In this document: positions 1-9,753 of the stretch, piece after piece
How positions within the stretch are numbered: position 1 is the stretch's first letter
How the letters are laid out: every line of letters begins with the position of its first letter
From: a bacterium
GTDB taxonomy: Bacteria; Acidobacteriota; Thermoanaerobaculia; Multivoradales; J023
Assembly (NCBI GenBank): GCA_024226315.1
Contig: JAAELT010000460.1
Coordinates: 1 to 64,000 of the forward strand
Direction of reading: 5' to 3'
Length of the DNA: 64,000 nucleotides
Position numbers and translations under genes: made by a program
Notes under the pieces: model-generated
Told to the model about the DNA's origin: nothing
The model's input: only the letters and a program-made list of their open reading frames with translations
The model's database searches: none

Positions 1-2330
1 CCGATCGCACCGTCGAGACTCGAAGTCCACGACAGGCTGGCAGTGACGTCGCCGTCCTCCGGATCGCTCGCTGTACCGGCGAAGCTGACGCTCGCGCCGA
101 CGTTGGAGCCCGAGCCGTCAGCCGGAGCAGTGATCGATACGCTCGGAGCAGCGTTCACGGTAATCGTGATCGCATCACTGTCCTGCAGGCCGCCAGCGTC
201 GGTCACCGAAGCGGTGATCACGTGGGTGCCGGCGGACAGGCCAGACGTCGAGAACGAACCGCCGCTGCCGATCGCACCGTCGAGACCCGAAGTCCACGAC
301 ACGCTGGCAGTGACGTCGCCGTCCTCCGGATCGCTCGCTGTACCGGCGAAGCTGACGCTCGCGCCGACGTTGGAGCCCGAGCCGTCAGCCGGCGCAGTGA
401 TCGATACGCTCGGAGCAGCGTTCACCGTGATGGTGATCGTGTCGCTCCCCTCGAGACCACCGGCATCGGTCACCGAGGCGGTGATCACGTGCGTGCCGTC
501 GGAGAGGGCCGATGTCGAGAACGAACCGCCACTACCGATCGCACCGTCTACGTCCGAAGACCAGGCAATGCTGGCAGTGACGTCACCGTCCTCCGGATCG
601 CTCGCACTTCCCGCGAAGCTCACCGAATCGCCCGCGTTGAAGCCGGCACCATCGGCCGGAGCCGTGATGCTGACGCTCGGACCGGCGTTGATCGTAATCG
701 TGATCGTGTCGCTGCCCTCGAGGCCACCAGCGTCGGTCACCGAAGCGGTGATCACGTGGCTACCGTCCGACAGACCCGACGTCGAGAACGAGCCGCCACT
801 GCCGATTGCACCATCCACGTCCGAAGACCAGGCGATGCTCGCGGTGACGTCACCGTCCTCCGGATCGCTCGCCGACCCGGTGAAGCTCGCCGAGTCACCC
901 GTGTTGAAGCCGGCACCGTCGGCCGGCGCCGTGATGCTCACGCTCGGACCGGCGTTGACGGTCAGGGCGATCGAGCCGGAGCCCTGGGCACCGCCGGCGT
1001 CGGTCACCGACGCGGTGATCACGTGGGCACCGTTGGAGAGCGCCGACGTGGAGACCGAGCCGCCCGTGCCGATGGCACCGTCGACGTCCGAAGACCACGA
1101 CAGATTGGCGGTGATGTCGCCGTCCTCCAGGTCGTTGGCCGTACCGGTGAAGGTGACGCTGTCGCCGGCGTTGACTGTCGAGCCGTCGGCAGGCGCCGAA
1201 ATCGACACACTGGGCGCCGCGTTCACCGTCAGGGTGACGGCGTCGGACGCCTGGGTGCCACCCGAGTCGGTCACCGACGCGGTGATCACGTGCACGCCGC
1301 CTGAAAGCGAAGTGATCGAGAACGAGCCGCCCGTGCCGATCGGGCCGTCGAGGTCCGACGACCAGGCGAGGTTGGCGGTGAGATCACCGTCCTCGTAGTC
1401 ACTCGCCGTGGCGGTGAAGGTGACGTTGTCGCCGGCGATCGCCGTGGAGCCGTCAGCCGGCGCCGTGATCGACACGGTGGGCGGGGTGTCGTTCACCTGG
1501 ATGTCGGAGAAGTAAGACCCCTCGAGACCGCCGCTGTCGGTCACCGTCGCGGTGATCCTGTGAGCGCCGATCGACAGGTTGGCGTTGAATGCACCGCCCG
1601 TACCGATCTGGCCGTCGAGGTCCGACGTCCAGACCAGGCTAGCGGTCAAGTCACCGTCCTCGATGTCATCCGCCGTACCGATGAAGGAGATCGAGTCGGC
1701 CGCGAAGAAGGTCGAGGGGGTGCTCGGCGTGACGATCGTGGCCCACGGCGCGCTGTTGGCCGGGTCGAGGGTGATGTTCACCGACGCATAGCCCGACGTG
1801 CCGCCGCTATCGGTCGCCATGGCGGTGATCACGTGCGCGCCCTCCGACAGCGAGTTGCTGAAGATGGTCGCGCCACTGCCGATCGAGCCGTCGACGTCCG
1901 AAAACCACTGCAGGCTGGCGGTGACGTCGCCGTCCTCGTAGTCGCTCGCCGTGCCGCTGAACTCGATCGCCCCGGCGAGGCCGAAGTTGGCGCCATCGGC
2001 GGGCGAGTTGATCACCGGCACCGGCGGGCTGTTGTTCACGGTGAGGAAGATCCACGCCTGACTCGAGCGACCACCCGAATCGACCGACACGGCCGAGATG
2101 TAGTGGCTGCCGATCGACAGGTTGGCATTGAACGAGCCCCCGGTTCCGATCTGGCCGTCGACGTCGGAGGACCACACCAGGCCCGCCGAGATGTCGCCGT
2201 CCTCCGGATCGTCGGCCGTGCCGCTGAAGGCGATCGAATCCGCGCCGACGAAGGTCGAGCCGTCAGCCGGCGCGGTGATCGTCACCGCCGGCGGGAAGTT
2301 GCTCGGCACCACGACGTCGACCGTCACCCA
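1..2330 (-). repeat. Tandem 267-bp Ig-like domain repeats
   Basis: The GGATCGCTCG block recurs at about 61, 328, 595 and 862, an exact 267-bp (89-codon) step. Roughly 8-9 copies are visible and the array continues off the left edge. The leftmost copies are nearly identical: the first 140 bases of the copy starting at 1 differ from the copy starting at 268 at only a handful of positions. Copies nearer 2300 are more diverged. This pattern suggests recent duplication or gene conversion at the C-terminal side. Confidence 0.85.
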
Positions 2331-5300
2331 TGAAGCGCCGTAGCCGATGACGTCGAGGTGCTGGGCCGAAACCTGATCGCCCACCTGGGTCTGCAGCAGG
2401 CCGTCGAAGGGATCCGCCACCGGGTTGTCCTCGAGGGTGATCACGGTCTCGAAGATGCCGGTGTCGATGCCGGTCTCGAACAGGGTGATGAGCTCGAGAT
2501 AGTCACCGACGATCGAGGACAAGACGGTCGCCGACACGATGTCACTCTGGGTCGGATCATTGGCCGCGTGGTTCACGACCCGCAGCCAGGCATCGAGGCC
2601 GTTGTCGATGGTATCGACTTCGACGCCGAAGCCGTCGATGAACGCGATCCGCGGGCCGGTGGTCGAGGCCATCGCCTGCGACTGGCCGGAGGCGTCGGTG
2701 TAGGTCGCCGTCAGGGTGTCGAAGAGCGCCGCGCCCTGGTCGACGCCGGTGGTCAGATCGCCGTCGCCGGGGACGCTCGTACCGACCGCGAGATTGATCG
2801 AGCCCGTGAACACGCCGGTGTCGGCGTCGGTCTCGGTCAGGGTCACGTACTCGAGGTCGCCGGTGATGTCGGCGGTGAGTTGCACCGAGGTCATCTCGAC
2901 GGTGAGCGGATCCTGGTTGACCGCGTGGTCGATCACCCGCACGTAGGCGCCCGAGGCCTGCAGGTACTCGGCCGTGAAGTCGCCGGCGGCGTCGACGAAG
3001 GAGACGGAGCTGCCGCCGACCGTCGCGAAGTCGAACTGATCGGGCTGGGTTCCGGTCGAAGACAGGCGCTCGGCCCGGATCTGCTCGCCGGCGAAGGCGT
3101 CGAGGAAGCCGTCGAACTGCGAGGGCCCGGGACCGAGGGCGACCGAACCCTCGAAGACGTAGGTGGCGGGGCCGGTCTCGGTCAACAGCACCTGCTCGAG
3201 GTCGCTGCCGTCGATCGGGGCCACCCCGGCGTCGAGCACGTCGACGACGCCCGGGTCGGTGAAGGAATGGTCGATGAGACGCAGGTAGACCCGGTCGCCC
3301 GCCGCGTAGACCTCGGTGTCCTCGCCGAACTCGTCGACGAAGAAGAGGCGCAGCGGAATGGTCACCGCGTTGGCGCTCTCGCCGCTGAAGGTCACCGTCA
3401 CGGTGTCGCCGAGGAAGGCCGGATAGAAGCTGTTGGTGGTCTCGAGCACGCCGTCGCCCGGGGTACTCGTCTCCGAGAACGGATCGATGAAGGCCATCGC
3501 GATGACGCCCTCGAAGACGCCGGCGCTGACGCCGAGCTCGGTGAGCACCAGGCTCTCGGAATCCGCGCCGTAGAGCGAGCCGAGACTCACGCTCACCGTT
3601 TCGATCGAGGACGGATTGGCGTTGTCTCCGACGCTCGTCACCCGCACGCGGGCGCTGGCGCTTTCGAGCAGCTCGGAGGTCGGCAGACCGGCGTCGTCGA
3701 TGAGCTCGATGCCGACGCCGGTGATGTCGGCCGAGGCGTAGGAGGTGCCGCCCGCGGCCTCGGTGTAGGAGGCGTGGATCCCGCTCCCCGCCTGGGTCTC
3801 GAGCTGGCCGTTGTACATTTCGGGGAAGGGTGAGTCCAGCAGGTCGATCGGACCCTCGAAGACGCCGGACTCCTTGCTGGTCTCCCACAGGTACGTATCC
3901 AGGTCGTCGCCGCCGCTGTAGAGGTGCACCATGATCGCTTCGAGCACCGCCGGGTCGTTGGCGTTCTGCTCCTCGAGGCGCAGGTACGCCGTGCCGCCGG
4001 TGGCGTAGGACGACGCCGGATTGCCGGCCGCGTCGATGAAGGCGAGGCGCGAGCCGATCGCCCGCACGCTCGCGATCGAGTCACCGGTGACCGTGGCGTG
4101 GGTGGCGACGAAGGTGTCCCACCAGAACGGCAGGTTGTGGTCCTCGTTGGTGTCGAGCACGCCGTCGCCGGGAGTGGCGGTGCCGAACAGGGTGTCCATC
4201 GAGCCTTCGAACACGCCGGTGTCGGCGCCGGTCTCGGTCAGGCTCAAGTACTCGAGGTCGCCGGTCACCTCGGAGACGAGCCCCATCGAGGTCCCGTCGA
4301 CGATCGAGGAATTGCCATTGGCGATGTTGTCGATCACCCGCAGGTAGACCCGCGCCCCCTGCAGAACCTCCGTCACCAGCGCACCTTCGGCGTCGACGAA
4401 AAAGACCTCACTACCGCCGATCACGGCCCGGTCAGTCGCTGGCGGGTTGGTGCCGGTCGAAGCGACGAGCACGGCCTCGATCTCCTCGCCGGTCGAGGCG
4501 GCGAGCTGGCCGTCGTCCGGCGCGATGCCCGGGCCGAGGTCGAGCGAGCCTTCGAACACGGCGGTGTCGAGACCGGTCTCGTCCAGCGCCACCTGCTCGG
4601 AGTCGCCACTGGACAGGGCGTTGACGGTGACGAACACGTGATCGTACTGGCCGGGATCGTTGCCCGGGTGATCGATCACCCGCAGGTAGACGGTGCTGCC
4701 CACCGCGTAGGCCTCGGTGTCCTGGCCGAAGGCGTCGACGAAGTCGAGACTCTGGCCGACGGTGGTCACGGCGGCACTCTGGCCGCCGTAGCTGGCCGTC
4801 ACCTGGTCGCCGAGGAAGGCCGGCGAACCGCTGTTCGAGGTCTGGACCACGCCGTCGCCGACGGCGGTCGAGCCGTAGCTCGTGGCGATGGTGCCCTCGA
4901 AAACGCCGGCGTTGACGTCGACCTCGGTGAGCACCAGGCTCTCGGAGTCCGCGCCGTAGAGCGAGCTCAAGGCCACGCTCACGGTGTCGATCGAAGACTG
5001 ATTCACGTTGTCGGCGACGCTCGTCACCCGCACGTGGGCGTTGGCGCCCTCGAGCAGCACCGAGGTCGGCAGGCCCGCCTCGTCGATGAGCTCGATCCCG
5101 GCGCCGGTGACGTCGGCCGAGGCAAACGAGCTACCGCCCGCGGCATCGGTGTAGGAAGCCGAGATCTGGTTGCCCGCCTGCGTGTCCAACTGGCCGTTGT
5201 ACATGTCGGGGAACGGCGAGTCCACCAGGTTGATGGAGCCCTCGAAGACGCCGGACTCCTCGCTGGTCTCCCAGAGGTACGTATCCAGGTCGTCGCCGCC

Positions 5301-8300
5301 GCTGTAGAGGTGCACCATGATCGCCTCGAGCACCGCCGGGTCGTTGGCGTTCTGCTCCTCGAGACGCACGTACGCGGTGCCGCCGGTGGCATAGGACGAC
5401 GCCGGGTTGCCGGCCGCGTCGATGAAGGCGAGGCGCGAGCCGATCGCCCGCACGCTGGCGCTCACCTGGCCAGAGACGGTGGTGTGGCCGGCGACGAAGG
5501 TGTCCCACCAGAACGGCAGGTTGTGGTCTTCGTTGGTGTCGAGCACGCCGTCGCCGGGAGTGGCGGTGCCGAACAGGGTGTCCATCGAGCCTTCGAACAC
5601 GCCGGTGTCGATGCCGGTCTCGGTCAGGCTCAGGTACTCGAGGTCGCCGGTCACCTCGGAGACGAGCTCCAGCGAGGTCCCGTCGACGGCGCCGGGGTCC
5701 TGATTGGCGGCGTGGTCGATCACCCGCAGGTAGACCCGCGCCCCCTGCAGAACCTCCGTCACCAGCGCGCCCTCGGCGTCGACGAAGAAGACTTCGCTGC
5801 CGCTGATCAAGGCCCGATCGACGGCGTCGGGTGACGTCTGGGTGGGATGCTGGTATACGCCCTCTATCTCCTCGCCGGCGGTGGCGTCGAGAAGGCCGTC
5901 GTCCGGGGCGCCCCCCGGACCCAGCGCCACCGAGCCTTCGAAGACGCTGGTGGCGAATCCGGTCTCGGTGAGCATTACCTGCTCGACGTCTCCCGAGCCC
6001 AGCGCGGTGACGCCCGCGAGCACCGTCTCGATGCTGTCGGGGTACTTGCCGGTGTGGGTCTCCACCCGCAGGTAGACCCGGTCACCCCCGGCGTAGAGCT
6101 CGGTGTTCTGGCCGAAGACGTCGACGAAGGACAGGAGCGAGCCGACGGTGAAGGCGGTGGCGCTCTGGCCGCCGTAGCTGGCCGTCACCTGCTCGGGCTC
6201 GAAGGACGGCAGGTCACCGTTCGAGGTCTCGAGCACGCCGTTGCCCGGGGTGCCCGGGTTGAGCGGGAAGGTGAAGTCGAGGCTGATCTCACCCTCGAAG
6301 ACGCTGCTGTTCACATCTGTCTCGGTGAGCACCAGGCTCTCCGAGTCCGCGGCGTAGAGCGCGGCGAGGCTGACGTTGATGGTCTCGGCCGTCTGGGGAT
6401 CGGTGTTGCCTGAGACGCTCGTCACCCGCACTCGCGCGCTGGTGGTTTCGAGCAGCTCCGAGGTCGGCAGGCCGGCCTCGTCGATGAACTCCACTCCGGC
6501 GCCGGTGATGTCGGCCGACGCGAAGGCGTTGCCGCCGGCGAGGTTGGTGTGCGAAGCGGAGATCTGCTGCCCCGCCTGGGTCTCGAGCTGAAAGTTGTAC
6601 ATGTCGGGGAACTGGTAGTCCCACAGCTCGACCGGGCCCTCGTAGATACCGGTCTCCTCGCTGGTCTCCCACAGGTAGACATCCATGGAGTCGCCGGTGC
6701 CGGAGGAGAGGGTCACCATCACCGCCTCGATCAACGTCGGGTAGTTGGTGTTCTGGCTCTCCAGCCGCACGTACGCGGTCGAGCCGGTGGCGTACGACGA
6801 CGCCGGGTTGCCGGCAGCGTCGATGAAGGCGATGCGCGAGCCGATCGCCCGCACGCTGGCGCTCACCTGGCCAGAGACGGTGGTGTGGCTGGCGACGAAG
6901 GTGTCCCACCAAGCCGGCAGGTTGTGGTCTTCGTTGGTGTCGAGCACGCCGTCACCTGGGGTGGCGGTGCCGAAGAGGGTGTCGATCGAGCCTTCGAACA
7001 CGCCGGTGTCGGGGCCGGTCTCGGTCAAGCTCAGGTACTCGAGGTCCGCGGTCACCTCGGAAACGATCTCTACCGAGGTCCCGTCGGCTGAGCCGGGGTC
7101 CTGATTGGCGGCGTGGTCGATCACCCGCACGGTGACCGGCGCGCCCTGCAGGACCTCGTCGGTGATCGCGCCGGCGGCGTCGACGAACAGGATCTGGCTG
7201 CTGGCGATCTGCGCCTGGTCGACGGAGACCCCCGGGGTCGAGGTGTGACCGTGCATCGCCTCGATGGTCTCGCCGATCGCGGCGTCGAGCAGCCCGTCGT
7301 CGGCTACGCTGCCCGGGCCGAGCGGCACCGAGCCCTCGAACACGCCGGTGTCGTAGCCGGTTTCCTGGACGGCGAAGACCTCGGAATCGCCTGTCGTGAG
7401 TGAGCCTACGCCGACCTGCGTCGAGTCGATCGTCTGCGGGTCGTTGGCGCCAAAGTCGATCACCCGCACGTAGACGACGTCGCCCGCGGGATAGCTCTCG
7501 GTCTCGCGGCCGAAGGCGTCGATGAACAGCGTGTTCGAGCCGGTGGTGGTGGCGGTGGCGGTGACGCTCGCATACTGGGCCGTCACAGTGTCGAACTGGA
7601 AGGACGGCGGACCGCTGTCGAGCGTCTCGAGCACGCCGTTGCCGGCCGAGCCGGGGGCCCTGGCGACCGCGATCTGCCCCTCGAAGATATTGGTACTGTC
7701 GCCTGTCTCGGTCAACGTCAGGCTCTCGGAATCGCCCGAATAGAGCGAGCTCAGGGTGATGGCCGCCGTGTCGGGGCTCGCCTGGTTCAGGTTCTCGCCG
7801 GCGGCGAACAGGCGCAGCCGGGCGATGCCGCCCTCGATCAGCACCTGGGTGGGCACGCCGGCGGCGCCTAAGAAGTCGAGGCTCGCGATGCCGACGGTGG
7901 CGTCCGCGCTCGGGACGGAGTCGCCGTTGATCTCGAAAAACGAGGCATGGAGGGTGTCGCCCGCCGAGGCCTGGAGCCAGCCGTCGTAGCTGTAGACGAA
8001 ATCGTCCTGCAGGTCGATCGAGCCCTCGAAGACGCCGGAGCCGATGCTGGTCACCGTCAGCCAGGCGTTCTCGTCATCGCCGCCCGAGGTGGTGAGGTTG
8101 ACCACCAGGTAGTCGATGGCCTCGTGGTCTTCTGCCCGCAGGTAGACCGTCGAGCCGGTGGCGTAGACGCTCACTTCGGCACCGTACTCGTCGACGAAGG
8201 CGATCCGCCCGCCGAGGGTCGGGGCGTAGTCGAATATCGACTCCGCATGGCCGTCGTAATGGCTGGCGGAGATGGTATCGAACTGATGTGGCGGGCCGGG

Positions 8301-9332
8301 GTCCTGGGTGATCTCCAGCAAGCCGTTGAACTGGACGGCCGGGCCGCTGGTGAGTGATACCGAGCCCTCGAACACGCCGGTGTCGTTGCCGGTCTCGGTC
8401 AAGCTGACAAACTCGGCGTCTCCGGCCAAGTTGGAGGCGAAGGTTCCGGGAGTGGTCTCGACGGCGAGCGGGTCGGCATTGTCATTGTGGTCGATGACGG
8501 AGACGTAGGCGGTGGTGCCTTCGAGGTATTCAACCGCCGGGGCGCCAGCGGCGTCGACCAGGGTGATCTGGCTGCCCGCGACGGTGGCCTGGCCCGAAGA
8601 GCTGTCCGGCGACACGACGTGCGGGTGCACCGCTTCCAGGGTCTCGCCGTAGGAGTTGTCGAGCAGCCCGTCGTCCGCCACGCCCGACGTGCCGAGCGCC
8701 ACCGAGCCCTCGAAGGTACCCGTGTCGATGCCGGTCTCGCCCAGGAAGAGCTGTTCGGAATCACCGGAGCCGAGCGCGGTCACCGTGACCTCCGCGGTGT
8801 CGAAGGCGACCGGGTCGTTCGCTTCCGGGTCGATGATTCGCAGATAGGCGCGGTCGTCGACCGGCACCTCGTGCGTCGACCGCCCGTAGACGTCGACGAA
8901 CCTGGTCGACGAGCCGGTGATGCCGGCGCTATCGCTGGCGGCGCCGTTGCCATAGTCGGCGTCGATGGTGTCGCGAAGGAAGACCGGGTCGGTCTGGGTG
9001 ATGGTCTCGAGCACACCCGTCTGGGTCGGGGGACCCACCGCCAGGTCGATCGAGGCCTTGAAAATGCTGGTGTTCAGGCCGGTCTCGGTCAGCCACAACA
9101 CCTCGAAATCGCCGGAGAGCTGTGAGGAGAGCTCCACCGTCACTGTTTCCGCGACTCCCGGATCGCTGTTCGCCGCCGGGTCGGCGACGAACACGTACGC
9201 GGTCGTGCCCTCGTAGTAGGTGGGCGCCGCCTGGTCGTTCTCGTCGGCGAACGCCACCTGTTGCGCGGCGGCGGCCGAAGGCAGGGTCACCAGAGAACCG
9301 ATCACGAGCATCGAAAGGAACAGTCTGAACAT
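1..9332 (-). CDS. Giant secreted repeat protein (C-terminus beyond the window)
   Basis: An open frame runs from ATG at 9332 to the left edge without a stop, giving about 3110 residues with the 3' end missing. The start has AGGAG seven bases upstream, and the protein begins with a signal peptide (MFRLFLSMLVIGSLVTLPSA, cleavage near AAA-QQ). Residues about 30-2335 contain 20 modules of about 116 residues, each with an 'ETG..TG.FEGSI.L' core and a 'VYLRVIDH' or 'FVDA.G' strand. The remainder is a row of about 89-residue Ig-like domains with 'DPEDGDVTASLSW.SDLDG.IG.G'. I infer an extracellular or cell-surface adhesin or matrix protein; no catalytic motif is visible. The next gene, also on the minus strand, lies 420 bp upstream. 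Long plus-strand frames here are antisense shadows. Confidence 0.88.
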   Translation of the reverse strand, partial: MFRLFLSMLVIGSLVTLPSAAAAQQVAFADENDQAAPTYYEGTTAYVFVADPAANSDPGVAETVTVELSSQLSGDFEVLWLTETGLNTSIFKASIDLAVGPPTQTGVLETITQTDPVFLRDTIDADYGNGAASDSAGITGSSTRFVDVYGRSTHEVPVDDRAYLRIIDPEANDPVAFDTAEVTVTALGSGDSEQLFLGETGIDTGTFEGSVALGTSGVADDGLLDNSYGETLEAVHPHVVSPDSSSGQATVAGSQITLVDAAGAPAVEYLEGTTAYVSVIDHNDNADPLAVETTPGTFASNLAGDAEFVSLTETGNDTGVFEGSVSLTSGPAVQFNGLLEITQDPGPPHQFDTISASHYDGHAESIFDYAPTLGGRIAFVDEYGAEVSVYATGSTVYLRAEDHEAIDYLVVNLTTSGGDDENAWLTVTSIGSGVFEGSIDLQDDFVYSYDGWLQASAGDTLHASFFEINGDSVPSADATVGIASLDFLGAAGVPTQVLIEGGIARLRLFAAGENLNQASPDTAAITLSSLYSGDSESLTLTETGDSTNIFEGQIAVARAPGSAGNGVLETLDSGPPSFQFDTVTAQYASVTATATTTGSNTLFIDAFGRETESYPAGDVVYVRVIDFGANDPQTIDSTQVGVGSLTTGDSEVFAVQETGYDTGVFEGSVPLGPGSVADDGLLDAAIGETIEAMHGHTSTPGVSVDQAQIASSQILFVDAAGAITDEVLQGAPVTVRVIDHAANQDPGSADGTSVEIVSEVTADLEYLSLTETGPDTGVFEGSIDTLFGTATPGDGVLDTNEDHNLPAWWDTFVASHTTVSGQVSASVRAIGSRIAFIDAAGNPASSYATGSTAYVRLESQNTNYPTLIEAVMVTLSSGTGDSMDVYLWETSEETGIYEGPVELWDYQFPDMYNFQLETQAGQQISASHTNLAGGNAFASADITGAGVEFIDEAGLPTSELLETTSARVRVTSVSGNTDPQTAETINVSLAALYAADSESLVLTETDVNSSVFEGEISLDFTFPLNPGTPGNGVLETSNGDLPSFEPEQVTASYGGQSATAFTVGSLLSFVDVFGQNTELYAGGDRVYLRVETHTGKYPDSIETVLAGVTALGSGDVEQVMLTETGFATSVFEGSVALGPGGAPDDGLLDATAGEEIEGVYQHPTQTSPDAVDRALISGSEVFFVDAEGALVTEVLQGARVYLRVIDHAANQDPGAVDGTSLELVSEVTGDLEYLSLTETGIDTGVFEGSMDTLFGTATPGDGVLDTNEDHNLPFWWDTFVAGHTTVSGQVSASVRAIGSRLAFIDAAGNPASSYATGGTAYVRLEEQNANDPAVLEAIMVHLYSGGDDLDTYLWETSEESGVFEGSINLVDSPFPDMYNGQLDTQAGNQISASYTDAAGGSSFASADVTGAGIELIDEAGLPTSVLLEGANAHVRVTSVADNVNQSSIDTVSVALSSLYGADSESLVLTEVDVNAGVFEGTIATSYGSTAVGDGVVQTSNSGSPAFLGDQVTASYGGQSAAVTTVGQSLDFVDAFGQDTEAYAVGSTVYLRVIDHPGNDPGQYDHVFVTVNALSSGDSEQVALDETGLDTAVFEGSLDLGPGIAPDDGQLAASTGEEIEAVLVASTGTNPPATDRAVIGGSEVFFVDAEGALVTEVLQGARVYLRVIDNIANGNSSIVDGTSMGLVSEVTGDLEYLSLTETGADTGVFEGSMDTLFGTATPGDGVLDTNEDHNLPFWWDTFVATHATVTGDSIASVRAIGSRLAFIDAAGNPASSYATGGTAYLRLEEQNANDPAVLEAIMVHLYSGGDDLDTYLWETSKESGVFEGPIDLLDSPFPEMYNGQLETQAGSGIHASYTEAAGGTSYASADITGVGIELIDDAGLPTSELLESASARVRVTSVGDNANPSSIETVSVSLGSLYGADSESLVLTELGVSAGVFEGVIAMAFIDPFSETSTPGDGVLETTNSFYPAFLGDTVTVTFSGESANAVTIPLRLFFVDEFGEDTEVYAAGDRVYLRLIDHSFTDPGVVDVLDAGVAPIDGSDLEQVLLTETGPATYVFEGSVALGPGPSQFDGFLDAFAGEQIRAERLSSTGTQPDQFDFATVGGSSVSFVDAAGDFTAEYLQASGAYVRVIDHAVNQDPLTVEMTSVQLTADITGDLEYVTLTETDADTGVFTGSINLAVGTSVPGDGDLTTGVDQGAALFDTLTATYTDASGQSQAMASTTGPRIAFIDGFGVEVDTIDNGLDAWLRVVNHAANDPTQSDIVSATVLSSIVGDYLELITLFETGIDTGIFETVITLEDNPVADPFDGLLQTQVGDQVSAQHLDVIGYGASWVTVDVVVPSNFPPAVTITAPADGSTFVGADSIAFSGTADDPEDGDISAGLVWSSDVDGQIGTGGSFNANLSIGSHYISAVSVDSGGRSSQAWIFLTVNNSPPVPVINSPADGANFGLAGAIEFSGTASDYEDGDVTASLQWFSDVDGSIGSGATIFSNSLSEGAHVITAMATDSGGTSGYASVNITLDPANSAPWATIVTPSTPSTFFAADSISFIGTADDIEDGDLTASLVWTSDLDGQIGTGGAFNANLSIGAHRITATVTDSGGLEGSYFSDIQVNDTPPTVSITAPADGSTAIAGDNVTFTATASDYEDGDLTANLAWSSDLDGPIGTGGSFSITSLSGGVHVITASVTDSGGTQASDAVTLTVNAAPSVSISAPADGSTVNAGDSVTFTGTANDLEDGDITANLSWSSDVDGAIGTGGSVSTSALSNGAHVITASVTDAGGAQGSGSIALTVNAGPSVSITAPADGAGFNTGDSASFTGSASDPEDGDVTASIAWSSDVDGAIGSGGSFSTSGLSDGSHVITASVTDAGGLEGSDTITITINAGPSVSITAPADGAGFNAGDSVSFAGSASDPEDGDVTASIAWSSDVDGAIGSGGSFSTSALSDGTHVITASVTDAGGLEGSDTITITVNAAPSVSITAPADGSGSNVGASVSFAGTASDPEDGDVTASVSWTSGLDGAIGSGGSFSTSGLSAGTHVITASVTDAGGLQDSDAITITVNAAPSVSITAPADGSGSNVGASVSFAGTASDPEDGDVTASLSWTSSLDGAI
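2331..9250 (-). repeat. Five-fold higher-order repeat of four 116-residue modules
   Basis: The F-E-G core of each module is seen on the plus strand at about 2446, 2800, 3140, 3500, 3850, 4203, 4550, 4891, 5240, 5588, 5933, 6293, 6630, 6989, 7330, 7680, 8024, 8370, 8706 and 9053. The modules fall into four types, called here C ('SAGVFEG'), B, A ('ADTGVFEG') and D ('ESGVFEG'), in the order C-B-A-D repeated five times from the N-terminus. The block length is about 1.37-1.40 kb. Long stretches are nearly identical between blocks, for example 5440-5520 with 6840-6920. Confidence 0.8.
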
Positions 9333-9753
9333 GTTGAATCTCCTCGAATCCATGATGAAAAGCAGGCAGGTCCCGTTGAAACCTCCGCGACGTTCGCCCG
9401 AAGGGGGTCGAACGCGATGTCTACACTCACCCACTTAGTAACGCGGTTTCTCACCGCGATTTGAATCAAATTGATTTCAAACGCAGGAAGGCCCCCGCAT
9501 GAGGTGTCAGCGGGAGCCGATTCATTTCAAGGCTTAAAAGGACTTCACAGTCCGATCCCTCCGTACTCGACCAGCCACCGCCGGGCGCGGCGGCGAAGGA
9601 ATGGAAGAGCGTCGCGGCGGCCACGCCTTTCGTGGCAGACCATGCCTCTTCCGTCACGGGCAGAAAGCTTGCACACGAATATTAAGATCGACATTACGAT
9701 CGATCAGTTCCCGGCATGATTCCGGGAAGAGCCGTGTCAACGCAACAGGTCTG
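9333..9753 (-). other. Leader and intergenic region of the giant gene
   Basis: There is no convincing gene in these 421 bases. In the minus-strand direction they hold the 5' leader of the giant repeat protein. Two stem-loops are visible: CGCGGT/ACCGCG at 9442-9458 with a 5-base loop, and CGTTCG/CGAACG at 9391-9414. An AT-rich near-palindrome (AATCAA-A-TTGATT) lies at about 9460-9478 and may mark a promoter or operator. A short direct repeat, CAACGCAACAGGT/CAATGCAACAGGT, straddles the end of the next gene. Confidence 0.5.
9708..9728 (-). terminator. Possible terminator hairpin after the DUF5916 gene
   Basis: A perfect inverted repeat, TTCCCGG and CCGGGAA, is separated by 7 bases and lies 25 bases beyond the stop of the DUF5916 gene. 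No T-run follows in the minus direction, so it is a weak terminator candidate at best. Confidence 0.35.

Noticed and set aside
222..5834. Long plus-strand frames (e.g. 43-1398, 2358-3833, 3924-5834)
   Set aside because: They lie antisense to the giant repeat gene, have Arg/His/Gly-rich or repetitive low-character translations and inherit their openness from GC-rich codons.
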